Positions 1 to 5,126 of a stretch of 5,126 nt of DNA are shown piece after piece. Origin of the DNA: Pullilachnospira_A gallistercoris (lineage in GTDB: Bacteria; Bacillota; Clostridia; Lachnospirales; Lachnospiraceae); NCBI GenBank assembly GCA_018712125.1, contig DVHM01000131.1, positions 1-5,126 on the forward strand, given 5' to 3'. The translations under genes were made by a program, and so were the position numbers. Every line of letters starts with the position of its first letter. Positions within the stretch are counted from its first letter, which is position 1. Under the pieces are notes generated by a model. That model was not told the DNA's origin and searched no databases. It was given only the letters and a program-made list of their open reading frames with translations.

Positions 1-963
1 GAAATTGACCAGCCACTCCTCTGTCTTGCCGTCCACTTCCACCGGAACAACGATGGAGCAGGCGTTGATCTCATCAGATTCCTCCTGATCCGCCAGCTTT
101 CCCTCCGCCTTCAGCTTTTTCATAGCCAGCAATGCCAGGTCCATCAGACAAACGAATTTATCATCCCGGTCTTTATATAAAATTTTGAAGTTGTCCAGAT
201 AATCCTGATAGGACGCCTCAATAGGTGCCCGGTAATATCCGTCCGCAAAGGTAACATTTTTCAGTTCCGTGGAAAATGTGGTGTGACGGCAGTGATCGGA
301 CCAATAAGTGTCCAGCACGCGGATCTCCGTCACGGATGGATCGCGTTTCTCTTCCCCGCGGAAATAATTCTGAATGTGCAGGAAGTCCTTGAAGGTCATA
401 GCCAGGCCCAGAGAATCATACAGTCTCTTGAGATCTTCCTCCGATTTTTCGATAAAGCCATCGAAAATCATCACATCCGCCGGCTCTTCATACACATCCG
501 TCAGTGTGTCGGGTTTCTCCATGCCCGTCTCCCTGGAATCCACCGGATTGATACAGTGCTTCTTGATGGCCTCCATCTGCTCGCCGCTCACGTCGCCCTC
601 GATCACATAGGTCGTCGCGGTGCGGACTACAGCCTCCTCATCCTCCCTGAGAAGTTTGATACACTGCTCGGCGGAATCCGCTCTCTGGTCAAACTGTCCG
701 GGAAGAAACTCTACAGAAAAAACCTGACCCTCATAGGGGAAGGTCTCCTCGTACAGATCATCCACCGGCGGCTCGCAGAACACAGTCCGCAGCGCCTTCT
801 GATAGGTTTCATCCGAAATATTCTCCACATCATAGCGGATCAGCACACGGACACCTGTAACCGTGTCAATCCCCAGATAGCTTTTGATCTCTGACAGGAG
901 AGATTTCGCGGCTACCGCGTAATCAGCCTTCTTCTCCGCATAGACTCGTCTCACATTTCCCAT
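1..963 (-). CDS. purL: Phosphoribosylformylglycinamidine synthase, N-terminal part (cut by the window edge)
   Basis: This is the first 321 codons of a large FGAM synthase, which converts FGAR, glutamine and ATP into FGAM in cytoplasmic purine synthesis. The frame is open from the ATG at 961-963 to the left edge. The protein begins MGNVRRVYAEKK. Residues 1 to about 150 fit the PurS-like N-terminal domain, and a linker containing LAMTFKDFLHIQNYF follows. The diagnostic active-site motif YWSDHCRHTTF has W221, H224 and H227. The next conserved block (NETHNHP) is expected just outside the window. Large PurL proteins of this clade usually have about 1,250 residues and carry a C-terminal glutaminase domain, so roughly a quarter is visible. 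The start is supported by GGAGGT six bases upstream and by a good promoter at 1008-1036. Nothing looks broken in the visible part. Confidence 0.96.
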   Translation of the reverse strand, partial: MGNVRRVYAEKKADYAVAAKSLLSEIKSYLGIDTVTGVRVLIRYDVENISDETYQKALRTVFCEPPVDDLYEETFPYEGQVFSVEFLPGQFDQRADSAEQCIKLLREDEEAVVRTATTYVIEGDVSGEQMEAIKKHCINPVDSRETGMEKPDTLTDVYEEPADVMIFDGFIEKSEEDLKRLYDSLGLAMTFKDFLHIQNYFRGEEKRDPSVTEIRVLDTYWSDHCRHTTFSTELKNVTFADGYYRAPIEASYQDYLDNFKILYKDRDDKFVCLMDLALLAMKKLKAEGKLADQEESDEINACSIVVPVEVDGKTEEWLVNF

Positions 964-968
964 GTTGT

Positions 969-974
969 ACCTCC
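969..974 (-). promoter_or_regulatory. Ribosome binding site of purL
   Basis: On the minus strand GGAGGT lies five bases before the ATG at 961-963. It is near-consensus and fixes the purL start, since no other in-frame start nearby is as well placed. Confidence 0.85.
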
Positions 975-1007
975 ACGCTTCTTTTGAATTCTTATTTCAC
1001 TGTATCG

Positions 1008-1036
1008 AGTATATCATACAATGACATACTTTACAA
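1008..1036 (-). promoter_or_regulatory. Sigma-A type promoter of purL, overlapping the helicase stop codon
   Basis: On the minus strand the -35 box TTGTAA (1031-1036) is separated by exactly 17 bases from the -10 box TATACT (1008-1013). The -10 is preceded by TGA, giving an extended TGn -10. The first three bases of the stop end of the helicase gene (TAA, 1031-1033) are part of the -35 box. Transcription would start near 1001 and leave a leader of about 38 bases. That is too short for a purine riboswitch, and none is visible. Regulation by a repressor cannot be judged from the sequence. Confidence 0.7.
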
Positions 1037-3493
1037 AATCTTTTCGGCGGGATTTGCGCCATCTTTTTTCATCCGTTCCCTCTCGTCAGTCTCATTCCAG
1101 AAACGCTCCATCTGTTCTTTTACCGTCTCCAGGCTGCAGATCTGATAATCGCTCCACTCCCTCGGAAATGTTCTCTGGTAGGAACTCTGAAGAAAACGCT
1201 CATCCAGCAGCGCGATAATTCCCCGGTCCTCCGCCGTCCGAATAACCCTTCCCGCACCCTGGATTACCTTATTCATCCCCGGATACAGGTAGGCGTATGC
1301 AAAACCGTCCCGCTGCCTCTCATCAAAAAAGCGCCGCATGACATCCCTCTCGTTTCCGATCTGGGGCAGCCCGGCCCCCACCAGGATGGCGCCGATCAAC
1401 TTCTCCTTTACCAGATCAATTCCCTCGGAAAACACACCTCCCATCACGCAGAAGGCAACCAGGGTTCCTTCCCGCTCCTCCTCGAATTTTTCCAGAAATG
1501 CCTCCTTCTCCTCCTCCGTCATGCCGGAAGTCTGGCAGATCACTTCTGTGTCTGCTCCGCGGGCATCCCCTGCTTTCGAACTGTCTTCCTGAAAACACTC
1601 CCGCACCTGCTCCAGAAAACGGTAGGACGGGAAAAAAACCATATAGTTTCCATTCCTGCAACTGACAATCCTGGAAATGTAAGCGGCATATTTCTCATAT
1701 TCCTCCGGACTTCGTCTGGTGTAACGACTGGTCACGTCGGAGGCGATGCAAATTGCCCGGCGCCCGGGATCAAACACGGACTCCGCGTAGATGGCATACA
1801 CATCCGTCTTCGCGCAGAGCAGTTCCTTGTAATAATTGACCGGAAGCAGCGTCGCGGAGAAAAACACGGTGGCACGCCCCCGGTCCAGCCTCTCCTGAAG
1901 CAGCCGGGAGGGATCCACGCAGAAAAGATGCAGCCAGAAACCGCCATCATCGCCAAAATCACAGTACATGCGGTAGTGTTCATCTGCCTCCTCCGCCAGG
2001 TGCAGAAAATTGCGCAGTTTAAAATAAAATTCCTGCACCGTTTTTTTCTTTTCCCCCAGCACATTATGCCTTAAGAGCTCATCGATATCGGTGCAGACAT
2101 TCATGACGGCAAAGACCAGTTCGTCCACATCCGAAAGGAAAAGCACTTTTTCACAATCCCGCTTCCAGGCAAGCATAATACGGCTGCAGCGCTCCAGATT
2201 TCTTGCCGGCCGCTTACCAAAAGATTTCAGAAGCTTCTTCATCTCCAGAAACTCTTCCTTCTTCAGGTGCTCTGAGTACATTTCCCGGGCTCGCTCCACC
2301 AGATTGTGAGCCTCATCCACCAGAAAGAGATAATCGCCCCTCACGCCTTCGGCAAAAAAACGTTTCAGATACACGTTCGGATCGAAAGCGTAATTGTAAT
2401 CACAGATGATATTATCTGCCCAGGACGCGGCGTCCAGGCTGAGTTCAAAGGGACAGACCATCTTTTCTTTCGCCCAGGCCAGCAGCACTTCCCTCGACAG
2501 AAGATCCTCCCTCTGCAGCAACCCATACAGGGCCTCATTGATTCTGTCATAATGTCCCTTCGCGTAGGGACACTGCTCGGGATTGCAGGTCCGCTCCTCC
2601 ATGGGACAGATTTTATCTTTCGCCGTGATCAGAACAGTCTTTCCCCGGTATCCCTGCTCAGCCAGGAGAAGGAACGTATCTTTCGCCACGGCAGCCGTCG
2701 CCGTCTTTGCCGTCAGATAAAAGATCCGATCCGCGAGTTCCTCTCCCACTGCCTTAACAGCCGGAAAAATCGTCGCGATGGTCTTCCCGGTGCCGGTAGG
2801 TGCCTGAATAAACAGAATCTTCTCCCGAAGAATGCTGCGATACACGTCTGCCACCAATTTCTTCTGCCCCTTCCGATAGGGAAAAGGGAATTCTACATCG
2901 GAAATGGACGCCTGCCGAGTTCGATTCCACTGATACTGAAAATCAGCCCAGGGATGATATGCTTCCAGCAAATCCCCAAACCAGTTCTCCAGTTCCTCTA
3001 CAGAAAAGAAGTTCTGAAAACGCTGAATTTCCTCTGTATCCAGGCTGCAGTATGTCATACGGACACCAATGCGGTCCAGATGATTCTGGGACGCGAAAAC
3101 GTAGGCGTAGCACTTTGCCTGGGCCAGATGGACTTCCAACGGCTCTGCCAGTTCCGTCACATCCCCGTACATTCCCTTGATCTCATCAATGACAACCGAC
3201 TCCGGATCCTCCTCGTCATATATAATACCGTCTGCCCGTCCCTCCAGGCCGAGATCATAATCCTCGTAGCTGATCAATATTTTCAGCGGCACTTCCGCGT
3301 GATAGGAAAGTCCCTCTTTCTTCTGAAGTTTCCGATGAATTTTCCCTCCTTGCTGCATCGCCTCCAGGGAATCGTGCATCCCCTGCCCCTCCTCGATGTC
3401 TCCGGAACGCAGCAGAAACTCCACCAGATTCCTTACCGATATGGTTATCTGTTTTCTTTCATTTTCTCCTTGAATCAATCTGCTCGGTTTCAT
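1031..3493 (-). CDS. Fused PD-(D/E)XK nuclease and DinG/XPD-type iron-sulfur DNA helicase
   Basis: This 820-residue protein (numbered from the ATG at 3491-3493) joins a Cas4/RecB-like nuclease to a superfamily 2 helicase. Nuclease part, about residues 15-170: H53, D88 in GRADG, E104-x-K106 in DEIKG, and a QxxxY motif (Q125, Y129). Helicase part, about 200-800: Walker A PTGTGKT with K237; four cysteines C296, C303, C308 and C347, spaced as in the 4Fe-4S domain of XPD/DinG; DEAH box 393-396; SAT 546-548; GGVFSEGID 685-693; and arginine-finger motif QGAGRVIR 745-752. All core motifs are intact. The family is expected to unwind DNA 5' to 3' during repair, but the role of the nuclease fusion is not established. 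The start is uncertain: the frame stays open to a TTG at 3518-3520, and neither start has a good ribosome binding site. A strong Shine-Dalgarno sequence serves an out-of-frame ATG at 3460-3462 (see findings). The gene lies between the HPr-like gene and purL. Confidence 0.93.
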   Translation of the reverse strand: MKPSRLIQGENERKQITISVRNLVEFLLRSGDIEEGQGMHDSLEAMQQGGKIHRKLQKKEGLSYHAEVPLKILISYEDYDLGLEGRADGIIYDEEDPESVVIDEIKGMYGDVTELAEPLEVHLAQAKCYAYVFASQNHLDRIGVRMTYCSLDTEEIQRFQNFFSVEELENWFGDLLEAYHPWADFQYQWNRTRQASISDVEFPFPYRKGQKKLVADVYRSILREKILFIQAPTGTGKTIATIFPAVKAVGEELADRIFYLTAKTATAAVAKDTFLLLAEQGYRGKTVLITAKDKICPMEERTCNPEQCPYAKGHYDRINEALYGLLQREDLLSREVLLAWAKEKMVCPFELSLDAASWADNIICDYNYAFDPNVYLKRFFAEGVRGDYLFLVDEAHNLVERAREMYSEHLKKEEFLEMKKLLKSFGKRPARNLERCSRIMLAWKRDCEKVLFLSDVDELVFAVMNVCTDIDELLRHNVLGEKKKTVQEFYFKLRNFLHLAEEADEHYRMYCDFGDDGGFWLHLFCVDPSRLLQERLDRGRATVFFSATLLPVNYYKELLCAKTDVYAIYAESVFDPGRRAICIASDVTSRYTRRSPEEYEKYAAYISRIVSCRNGNYMVFFPSYRFLEQVRECFQEDSSKAGDARGADTEVICQTSGMTEEEKEAFLEKFEEEREGTLVAFCVMGGVFSEGIDLVKEKLIGAILVGAGLPQIGNERDVMRRFFDERQRDGFAYAYLYPGMNKVIQGAGRVIRTAEDRGIIALLDERFLQSSYQRTFPREWSDYQICSLETVKEQMERFWNETDERERMKKDGANPAEKIL
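3466..3471 (-). promoter_or_regulatory. Shine-Dalgarno-like AAGGAG inside the 5' end of the helicase gene
   Basis: On the minus strand AAGGAG is followed, after three A's, by an ATG at 3460-3462. That ATG opens a reading frame of only five codons (MKENR, stop at 3445-3447) that is not the helicase frame. It is the only good ribosome binding site near the 5' end of the gene, although its spacing is short. It may mark the true or ancestral start if one base has been lost in the adjoining A-rich stretch. Confidence 0.4.
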
Positions 3494-3499
3494 GCACCC

Positions 3500-3508
3500 A
3501 TTGTAGCA
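3500..3508 (-). promoter_or_regulatory. Extended -10 promoter of the helicase gene
   Basis: On the minus strand TGC followed by TACAAT forms an extended -10 element (five of six bases match TATAAT). No good -35 box is seen 16-18 bases upstream, where the T-tract of the preceding terminator lies; extended -10 promoters can work without one. The predicted start of transcription is about 3493, the first base of the ATG used here. The transcript would then be leaderless, or would have about 30 bases before the ATG at 3460-3462. It would also exclude the TTG start at 3518-3520. Confidence 0.5.
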
Positions 3509-3518
3509 AACTGTGAAC

Positions 3519-3550
3519 AAAAAAAGAACCCTGAATTCCTCAGGGTTCTT
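3519..3550 (-). terminator. Rho-independent terminator of the HPr-like gene
   Basis: AAGAACCCTGA (3524-3534) and TCAGGGTTCTT (3540-3550) form a perfect 11-bp stem with a five-base loop. On the minus strand it runs into seven T's (3525 down to 3519). It lies about 60 bases past the HPr-like stop codon and directly before the helicase promoter, so it separates the two transcripts. The plus-strand side has no T-tract. Confidence 0.92.
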
Positions 3551-3612
3551 CCCGCATAAAAGAGTTTACCGTTTCACTGCCACATACTTCGCGCTCATTG
3601 CGTGCAGAATTT

Positions 3613-3837
3613 TCAGGCAATCGCGAATTTCTGGACAGAACGGAAAAATTTCTCGTCGTCCTTCACACACATCACTTTCAGTTCCTTCTTTATTCCCATG
3701 CTGAGCACACCAAGCAGAGACTTGGCATCAAGATAAATGGATCCGCTCTTCAAATCTATTTCCGCATCACACTGACTGGCAGCTTTTACAAACTCTTTTA
3801 CTTCTTCGGGACTATTCAATACTACTTTAAATTCCAT
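3613..3837 (-). CDS. HPr-like protein lacking the phosphocarrier histidine
   Basis: This 74-residue protein aligns with HPr of the sugar phosphotransferase system. FKV (3-5), then D24-AEIDL, then DAKSLLGVLSMGI (37-49) match the HPr segments FKV, DADVNL and NLKSIMGVMSLGI. S40 falls at the regulatory Ser46 that HPr kinase phosphorylates in Firmicutes. The active-site loop GIHARPA with His15 is absent: between F3 and D24 the protein is three residues shorter than HPr and reads NSPEEVKEF. It therefore cannot pass phosphate from EI to EII by the usual route. A regulatory role like that of Bacillus Crh, which also lacks His15, is an inference. HPr is usually about 85-88 residues long, so the C-terminus is somewhat short. 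The start is well supported by GGAGGT (3845-3850) and a TTGACA promoter; the gene ends alone at a strong terminator. Confidence 0.88.
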   Translation of the reverse strand: MEFKVVLNSPEEVKEFVKAASQCDAEIDLKSGSIYLDAKSLLGVLSMGIKKELKVMCVKDDEKFFRSVQKFAIA

Positions 3838-3844
3838 GTTGAAT

Positions 3845-3850
3845 ACCTCC
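3845..3850 (-). promoter_or_regulatory. Ribosome binding site of the HPr-like gene
   Basis: GGAGGT on the minus strand, seven bases before the ATG at 3835-3837, is near-consensus and well spaced. It fixes the start of the 74-residue protein and argues against an N-terminal extension that could restore the missing histidine loop. Confidence 0.85.
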
Positions 3851-3867
3851 GTTTTTTATTTTTGCTA

Positions 3868-3896
3868 GTTTTATCACAGAGAAAAAAAATTGTCAA
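3868..3896 (-). promoter_or_regulatory. Promoter of the HPr-like gene
   Basis: On the minus strand a perfect -35 box TTGACA (3891-3896) is followed after 17 bases by TAAAAC (3868-3873), preceded by TGA as an extended -10. The spacer contains a run of eight T's. Transcription would begin near 3861, giving a leader of about 24 bases. No catabolite-response element is obvious. Confidence 0.7.
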
Positions 3897-4108
3897 ATTC
3901 TGCTTCCCGCTTTCAAAACACGCTATTTTCACTTTTTTTCTCAAAAATGAATAAATCCACTTTCAAATCCGACAAAATATTTATCTCATACATTCTGATC
4001 TGTGACATTTTTTTGACGTTTCCAGAAAAATCTTCCAAATAAACGTCCTCATTCCCTGTTCAGTTTGTGTATTTTGATGATTTTTATACCGATTTTTGTA
4101 GGCCAAGC

Positions 4109-4128
4109 ATTCATTTTCATTCATTTTC
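4109..4128. repeat. Perfect 10-base tandem repeat, two copies
   Basis: ATTCATTTTC occurs twice head to tail, 57 bases before the chosen start of the rightward gene. Two same-face sites about one helical turn apart could bind a regulator, but in AT-rich DNA this may equally be slippage. Confidence 0.6.
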
Positions 4129-4185
4129 CGCACAAATCATTCAGATTTGCATATCATAAGAGAAAAAAGAGCAACGGTAAAAGAT

Positions 4186-4782
4186 ATGTATGACGATCCT
4201 CGCGGAACGATAACGCAACAGGGATATTTCATGCGCATCGACAACGCGCTTGTAGAGGAAGTATCCTGCCAAAACAGAAACAATGGGTACATGATTGTGT
4301 CCTACGCCATCCCACAAAATGATGGAAGTGTGTCCATTGAAAACCTTCGGCTTAACCTGAATCGAAACACAGTAGTACTGAATGCTTACGGACGAAATAT
4401 CTGCGCCTGCTGTGTCCAGAAAGGTATGTGGATCAACGTGGTATTCTCCTCACGTCTTACCAGGAGCATTCCCCCACAATCCAATGCCTACTTTGTTACC
4501 GTACAGCAGTCTCCACAGCCGGCCTCCGTCATCAGCATCGGTCGGATTGCCTATATCGACCCGGAAAATCGATTCCTCTATACCGGAAACATCAATAATA
4601 TCAATAGTCAAACTCGATACGTTGTCACAGATGACACCGTCATTCTCGATGAATTCGGCAACCCGGCACCCCTGGAGCGTCTGGGCCCCGGCGAGCTTGT
4701 GCAGATTACACACGCCGATTTCCAGACAGCCAGCATCCCTCCTCAGACCACTGCCTATCAGATTCAGGTACTGGAAGATTAG
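4186..4782 (+). CDS. Uncharacterised protein with two copies of one domain
   Basis: I do not recognise this family. The product has 198 residues from the ATG at 4186, with no signal peptide or membrane segment, so it is probably cytoplasmic. It is made of two similar halves. Repeat 1 (about residues 25-106) has NTVVLNAYG at 61-69 and SIPPQSNAYFVTV at 94-106. Repeat 2 (about 118-195) has DTVILDEFG at 150-158 and SIPPQTTAYQIQV at 183-195. From those markers onward the halves align without gaps at an offset of 89 residues. Alternating hydrophobic residues suggest a beta-rich fold, perhaps a small barrel; this is inference. The middle of repeat 1 contains NICACC, three cysteines not kept in repeat 2. 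The start is not firm: the frame is open upstream to a TTG at 4147, and a third option is ATG at 4231, preceded by a weak AGGG. No strong ribosome binding site supports any of them. The gene stands alone and ends at a hairpin terminator. Confidence 0.85.
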   Translation: MYDDPRGTITQQGYFMRIDNALVEEVSCQNRNNGYMIVSYAIPQNDGSVSIENLRLNLNRNTVVLNAYGRNICACCVQKGMWINVVFSSRLTRSIPPQSNAYFVTVQQSPQPASVISIGRIAYIDPENRFLYTGNINNINSQTRYVVTDDTVILDEFGNPAPLERLGPGELVQITHADFQTASIPPQTTAYQIQVLED

Positions 4783-4788
4783 CATATG

Positions 4789-4826
4789 AAAAAAAGGGGC
4801 TGCGCATCCATGCGTTGCCCCCTTTT
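4789..4826. terminator. Hairpin terminator between convergent genes, probably bidirectional
   Basis: AAAAGGGGC (4792-4800) pairs with GCCCCCTTTT (4817-4826, one bulged C), and GCGCAT pairs with ATGCGT across a CC loop, with a T-T mismatch between the two stem parts. It begins a few bases after the stop of the rightward gene. On the plus strand the tail is only four T's. On the minus strand the hairpin runs into seven T's, so it may also catch leftward transcripts that pass the tRNA terminator. Confidence 0.85.
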
Positions 4827-4851
4827 ACCTATTATCAAAATGGAAGGAAAG

Positions 4852-4892
4852 AAAAAAGTCTGAAACCAACGCTTTTCGCTGATTTCAGACTT
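4852..4892 (-). terminator. Rho-independent terminator of the tRNA-Trp transcript
   Basis: On the minus strand AAGTCTGAAA (4892-4883) pairs perfectly with TTTCAGACTT (4865-4856). An inner CAGC/GTTG helix extends the stem, which is followed by six T's (4857-4852). It begins eight bases after the mature 3' end of the tRNA, so it ends a single-tRNA transcript. Confidence 0.9.
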
Positions 4893-4899
4893 TCTCAAG

Positions 4900-4970
4900 C
4901 AGGGGATGAGAGAATCGAACTCCCACCAAAGGTTTTGGAGACCCCTATCATACCATTTGACCAATCCCCT
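4900..4970 (-). tRNA. tRNA-Trp, anticodon CCA
   Basis: The 71-base cloverleaf is complete. The acceptor stem AGGGGAT/ATCCCCT is perfect over 7 bp. The D stem GTCA/TGAT encloses AATGGTA. The anticodon stem GGGGT/ACCTT has two G-U pairs and the loop is CTCCAAA, with anticodon CCA at 4936-4938. The variable loop is TGGT. The T stem GGGAG/CTCTC holds loop TTCGATT, and the discriminator is G at 4900, as expected for bacterial tRNA-Trp. The 3' CCA is not encoded (CTT follows), so it must be added by tRNA nucleotidyltransferase. It is a single tRNA with its own terminator, facing the duplicated-domain gene. Confidence 0.96.
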
Positions 4971-5126
4971 ACGCTATTACTTATAGCAGAAGGTAAGTAC
5001 CTTCAAAACTTCATACAGAGTCTATACCGATAAGTGCCTTTTCAAGGAAGTTCTGCTTACTACATTCGCGCTTCGCTTTTGCTCGCGCTCATCAAGTTCC
5101 GCAGAACGACCATCGCACTAACCTCG
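4971..5126. other. Repeat-rich stretch upstream of tRNA-Trp, no gene recognised
   Basis: This stretch holds several small symmetries: GCTAT/ATAGC (4973-4987), the 16-base inverted repeat at 4989-5004, a diverged direct repeat of GRTAAGTRCC plus TTCAA (4992-5006 and 5029-5045), GTTCTGC/GCAGAAC flanking 44 bases (5050-5056 and 5101-5107), and two GCGC blocks around a T-run (5068-5071 and 5085-5088). I find no tRNA, 5S rRNA or convincing ORF in it. It could be the spacer or leader of a stable-RNA operon extending past the right edge, but that is a guess. Confidence 0.4.
4983..5006 (-). promoter_or_regulatory. Possible promoter of tRNA-Trp with an inverted repeat in its spacer
   Basis: On the minus strand TGC precedes TATAAG, an extended -10-like element ending about 10 bases before the mature tRNA 5' end. 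TTGAAG lies 15 bases further up, which is a short spacer. The spacer is largely a perfect inverted repeat, GAAGGTA-AG-TACCTTC (4989-5004). The arrangement is plausible but not consensus, and the tRNA may instead be cut from a longer transcript entering from beyond the right edge. Confidence 0.35.

Larger units (their letters stand above)
3838..4185. other. Divergent AT-rich intergenic region
   Basis: This 348-base spacer separates the leftward HPr-like gene from the rightward duplicated-domain gene. The left 60 bases hold the HPr-like promoter and ribosome binding site. The rest is AT-rich, with many A and T runs and no hairpin, RNA gene or convincing small ORF. A perfect 10-base tandem repeat lies at 4109-4128. 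For the rightward gene I see no strong promoter. TTGACG at 4013-4018 resembles a -35 box but has no good -10 at 17-18 bases. TATCAT at 4152-4157 could be a -10 but its -35 is poor. Confidence 0.6.

Noticed and set aside
283..894. Plus-strand ORF of 203 codons opposite purL
   Set aside because: It is fully antisense to the clearly identified PurL reading frame and has no ribosome binding site or family features.
964..1030. Purine riboswitch or attenuator before purL
   Set aside because: The spacer is only 67 bases with a predicted leader of about 38 bases, and no aptamer-like stems or terminator hairpin are visible.
2306..3559. Long plus-strand ORF of 417 codons opposite the helicase
   Set aside because: It is antisense to the intact nuclease-helicase, shows no recognisable domain, and runs through the HPr-like terminator. 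It reads as a shadow of the codon pattern of the real gene.
3566..3598. Ten-codon minus-strand ORF (MSAKYVAVKR) between the HPr-like stop and its terminator
   Set aside because: It has no ribosome binding site and is too short to tell from chance.
3598..3954. Plus-strand ORF of 118 codons over the HPr-like gene and its promoter
   Set aside because: It is antisense to a well-supported gene and its end is low-complexity F/K-rich translation of AT-rich spacer.
4450..4785. Minus-strand ORF of 111 codons inside the duplicated-domain gene
   Set aside because: The plus-strand frame shows clear internal protein repeats, so it is the coding one; the minus-strand frame has no support.
4815..5033. Plus-strand ORF of 72 codons across the tRNA-Trp region
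   Set aside because: It overlaps a complete tRNA gene and its terminator on the opposite strand.
5046..5107. Second tRNA, 5S rRNA or CRISPR-like array near the right edge
   Set aside because: The repeats are short and irregular; no cloverleaf, no 5S consensus blocks and no regular repeat-spacer pattern can be seen.

Overview
The window looks like chromosomal DNA from a Clostridia-type Firmicute, most likely Lachnospiraceae-like. This rests on strong GGAGG ribosome binding sites, AT-rich intergenic regions with A/T-tract promoters, a large clostridial-type PurL, an HPr-like protein without the catalytic histidine, and a Cas4-like nuclease fused to a DinG/XPD-type helicase. The lineage is inferred from gene content and no search was run.

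Layout. Three genes run leftward. From right to left they are a small HPr-fold protein (3613-3837), a large nuclease-helicase (1031-3493) and the first 321 codons of purL (1-963), whose remainder lies beyond the left edge. Each has its own recognisable promoter. The HPr-like gene ends at a strong hairpin terminator at 3519-3550. The helicase promoter starts immediately after it, and the purL promoter overlaps the helicase stop codon. No hairpin separates helicase and purL, so some readthrough into purL is possible.

A 348-base AT-rich divergent spacer (3838-4185) separates these from a rightward gene (4186-4782). That gene encodes an unrecognised protein of about 198 residues built from two copies of one domain, each ending in SIPPQ-x-x-AY. 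It converges on a leftward tRNA-Trp(CCA) gene at 4900-4970, and two hairpin terminators lie between them. The last 156 bases, upstream of the tRNA, hold inverted and direct repeats and a possible tRNA promoter but no gene I can support.

How the genes relate. I see no shared pathway: purine synthesis, DNA repair or helicase activity, a possible carbon-regulation protein and a tRNA are ordinary housekeeping neighbours. Points worth a second look are the lost active-site loop of the HPr-like protein, the uncertain start of the helicase (possibly a one-base indel), the duplicated-domain protein, and the repeat-rich stretch upstream of the tRNA. I found no convincing undescribed multi-gene system.
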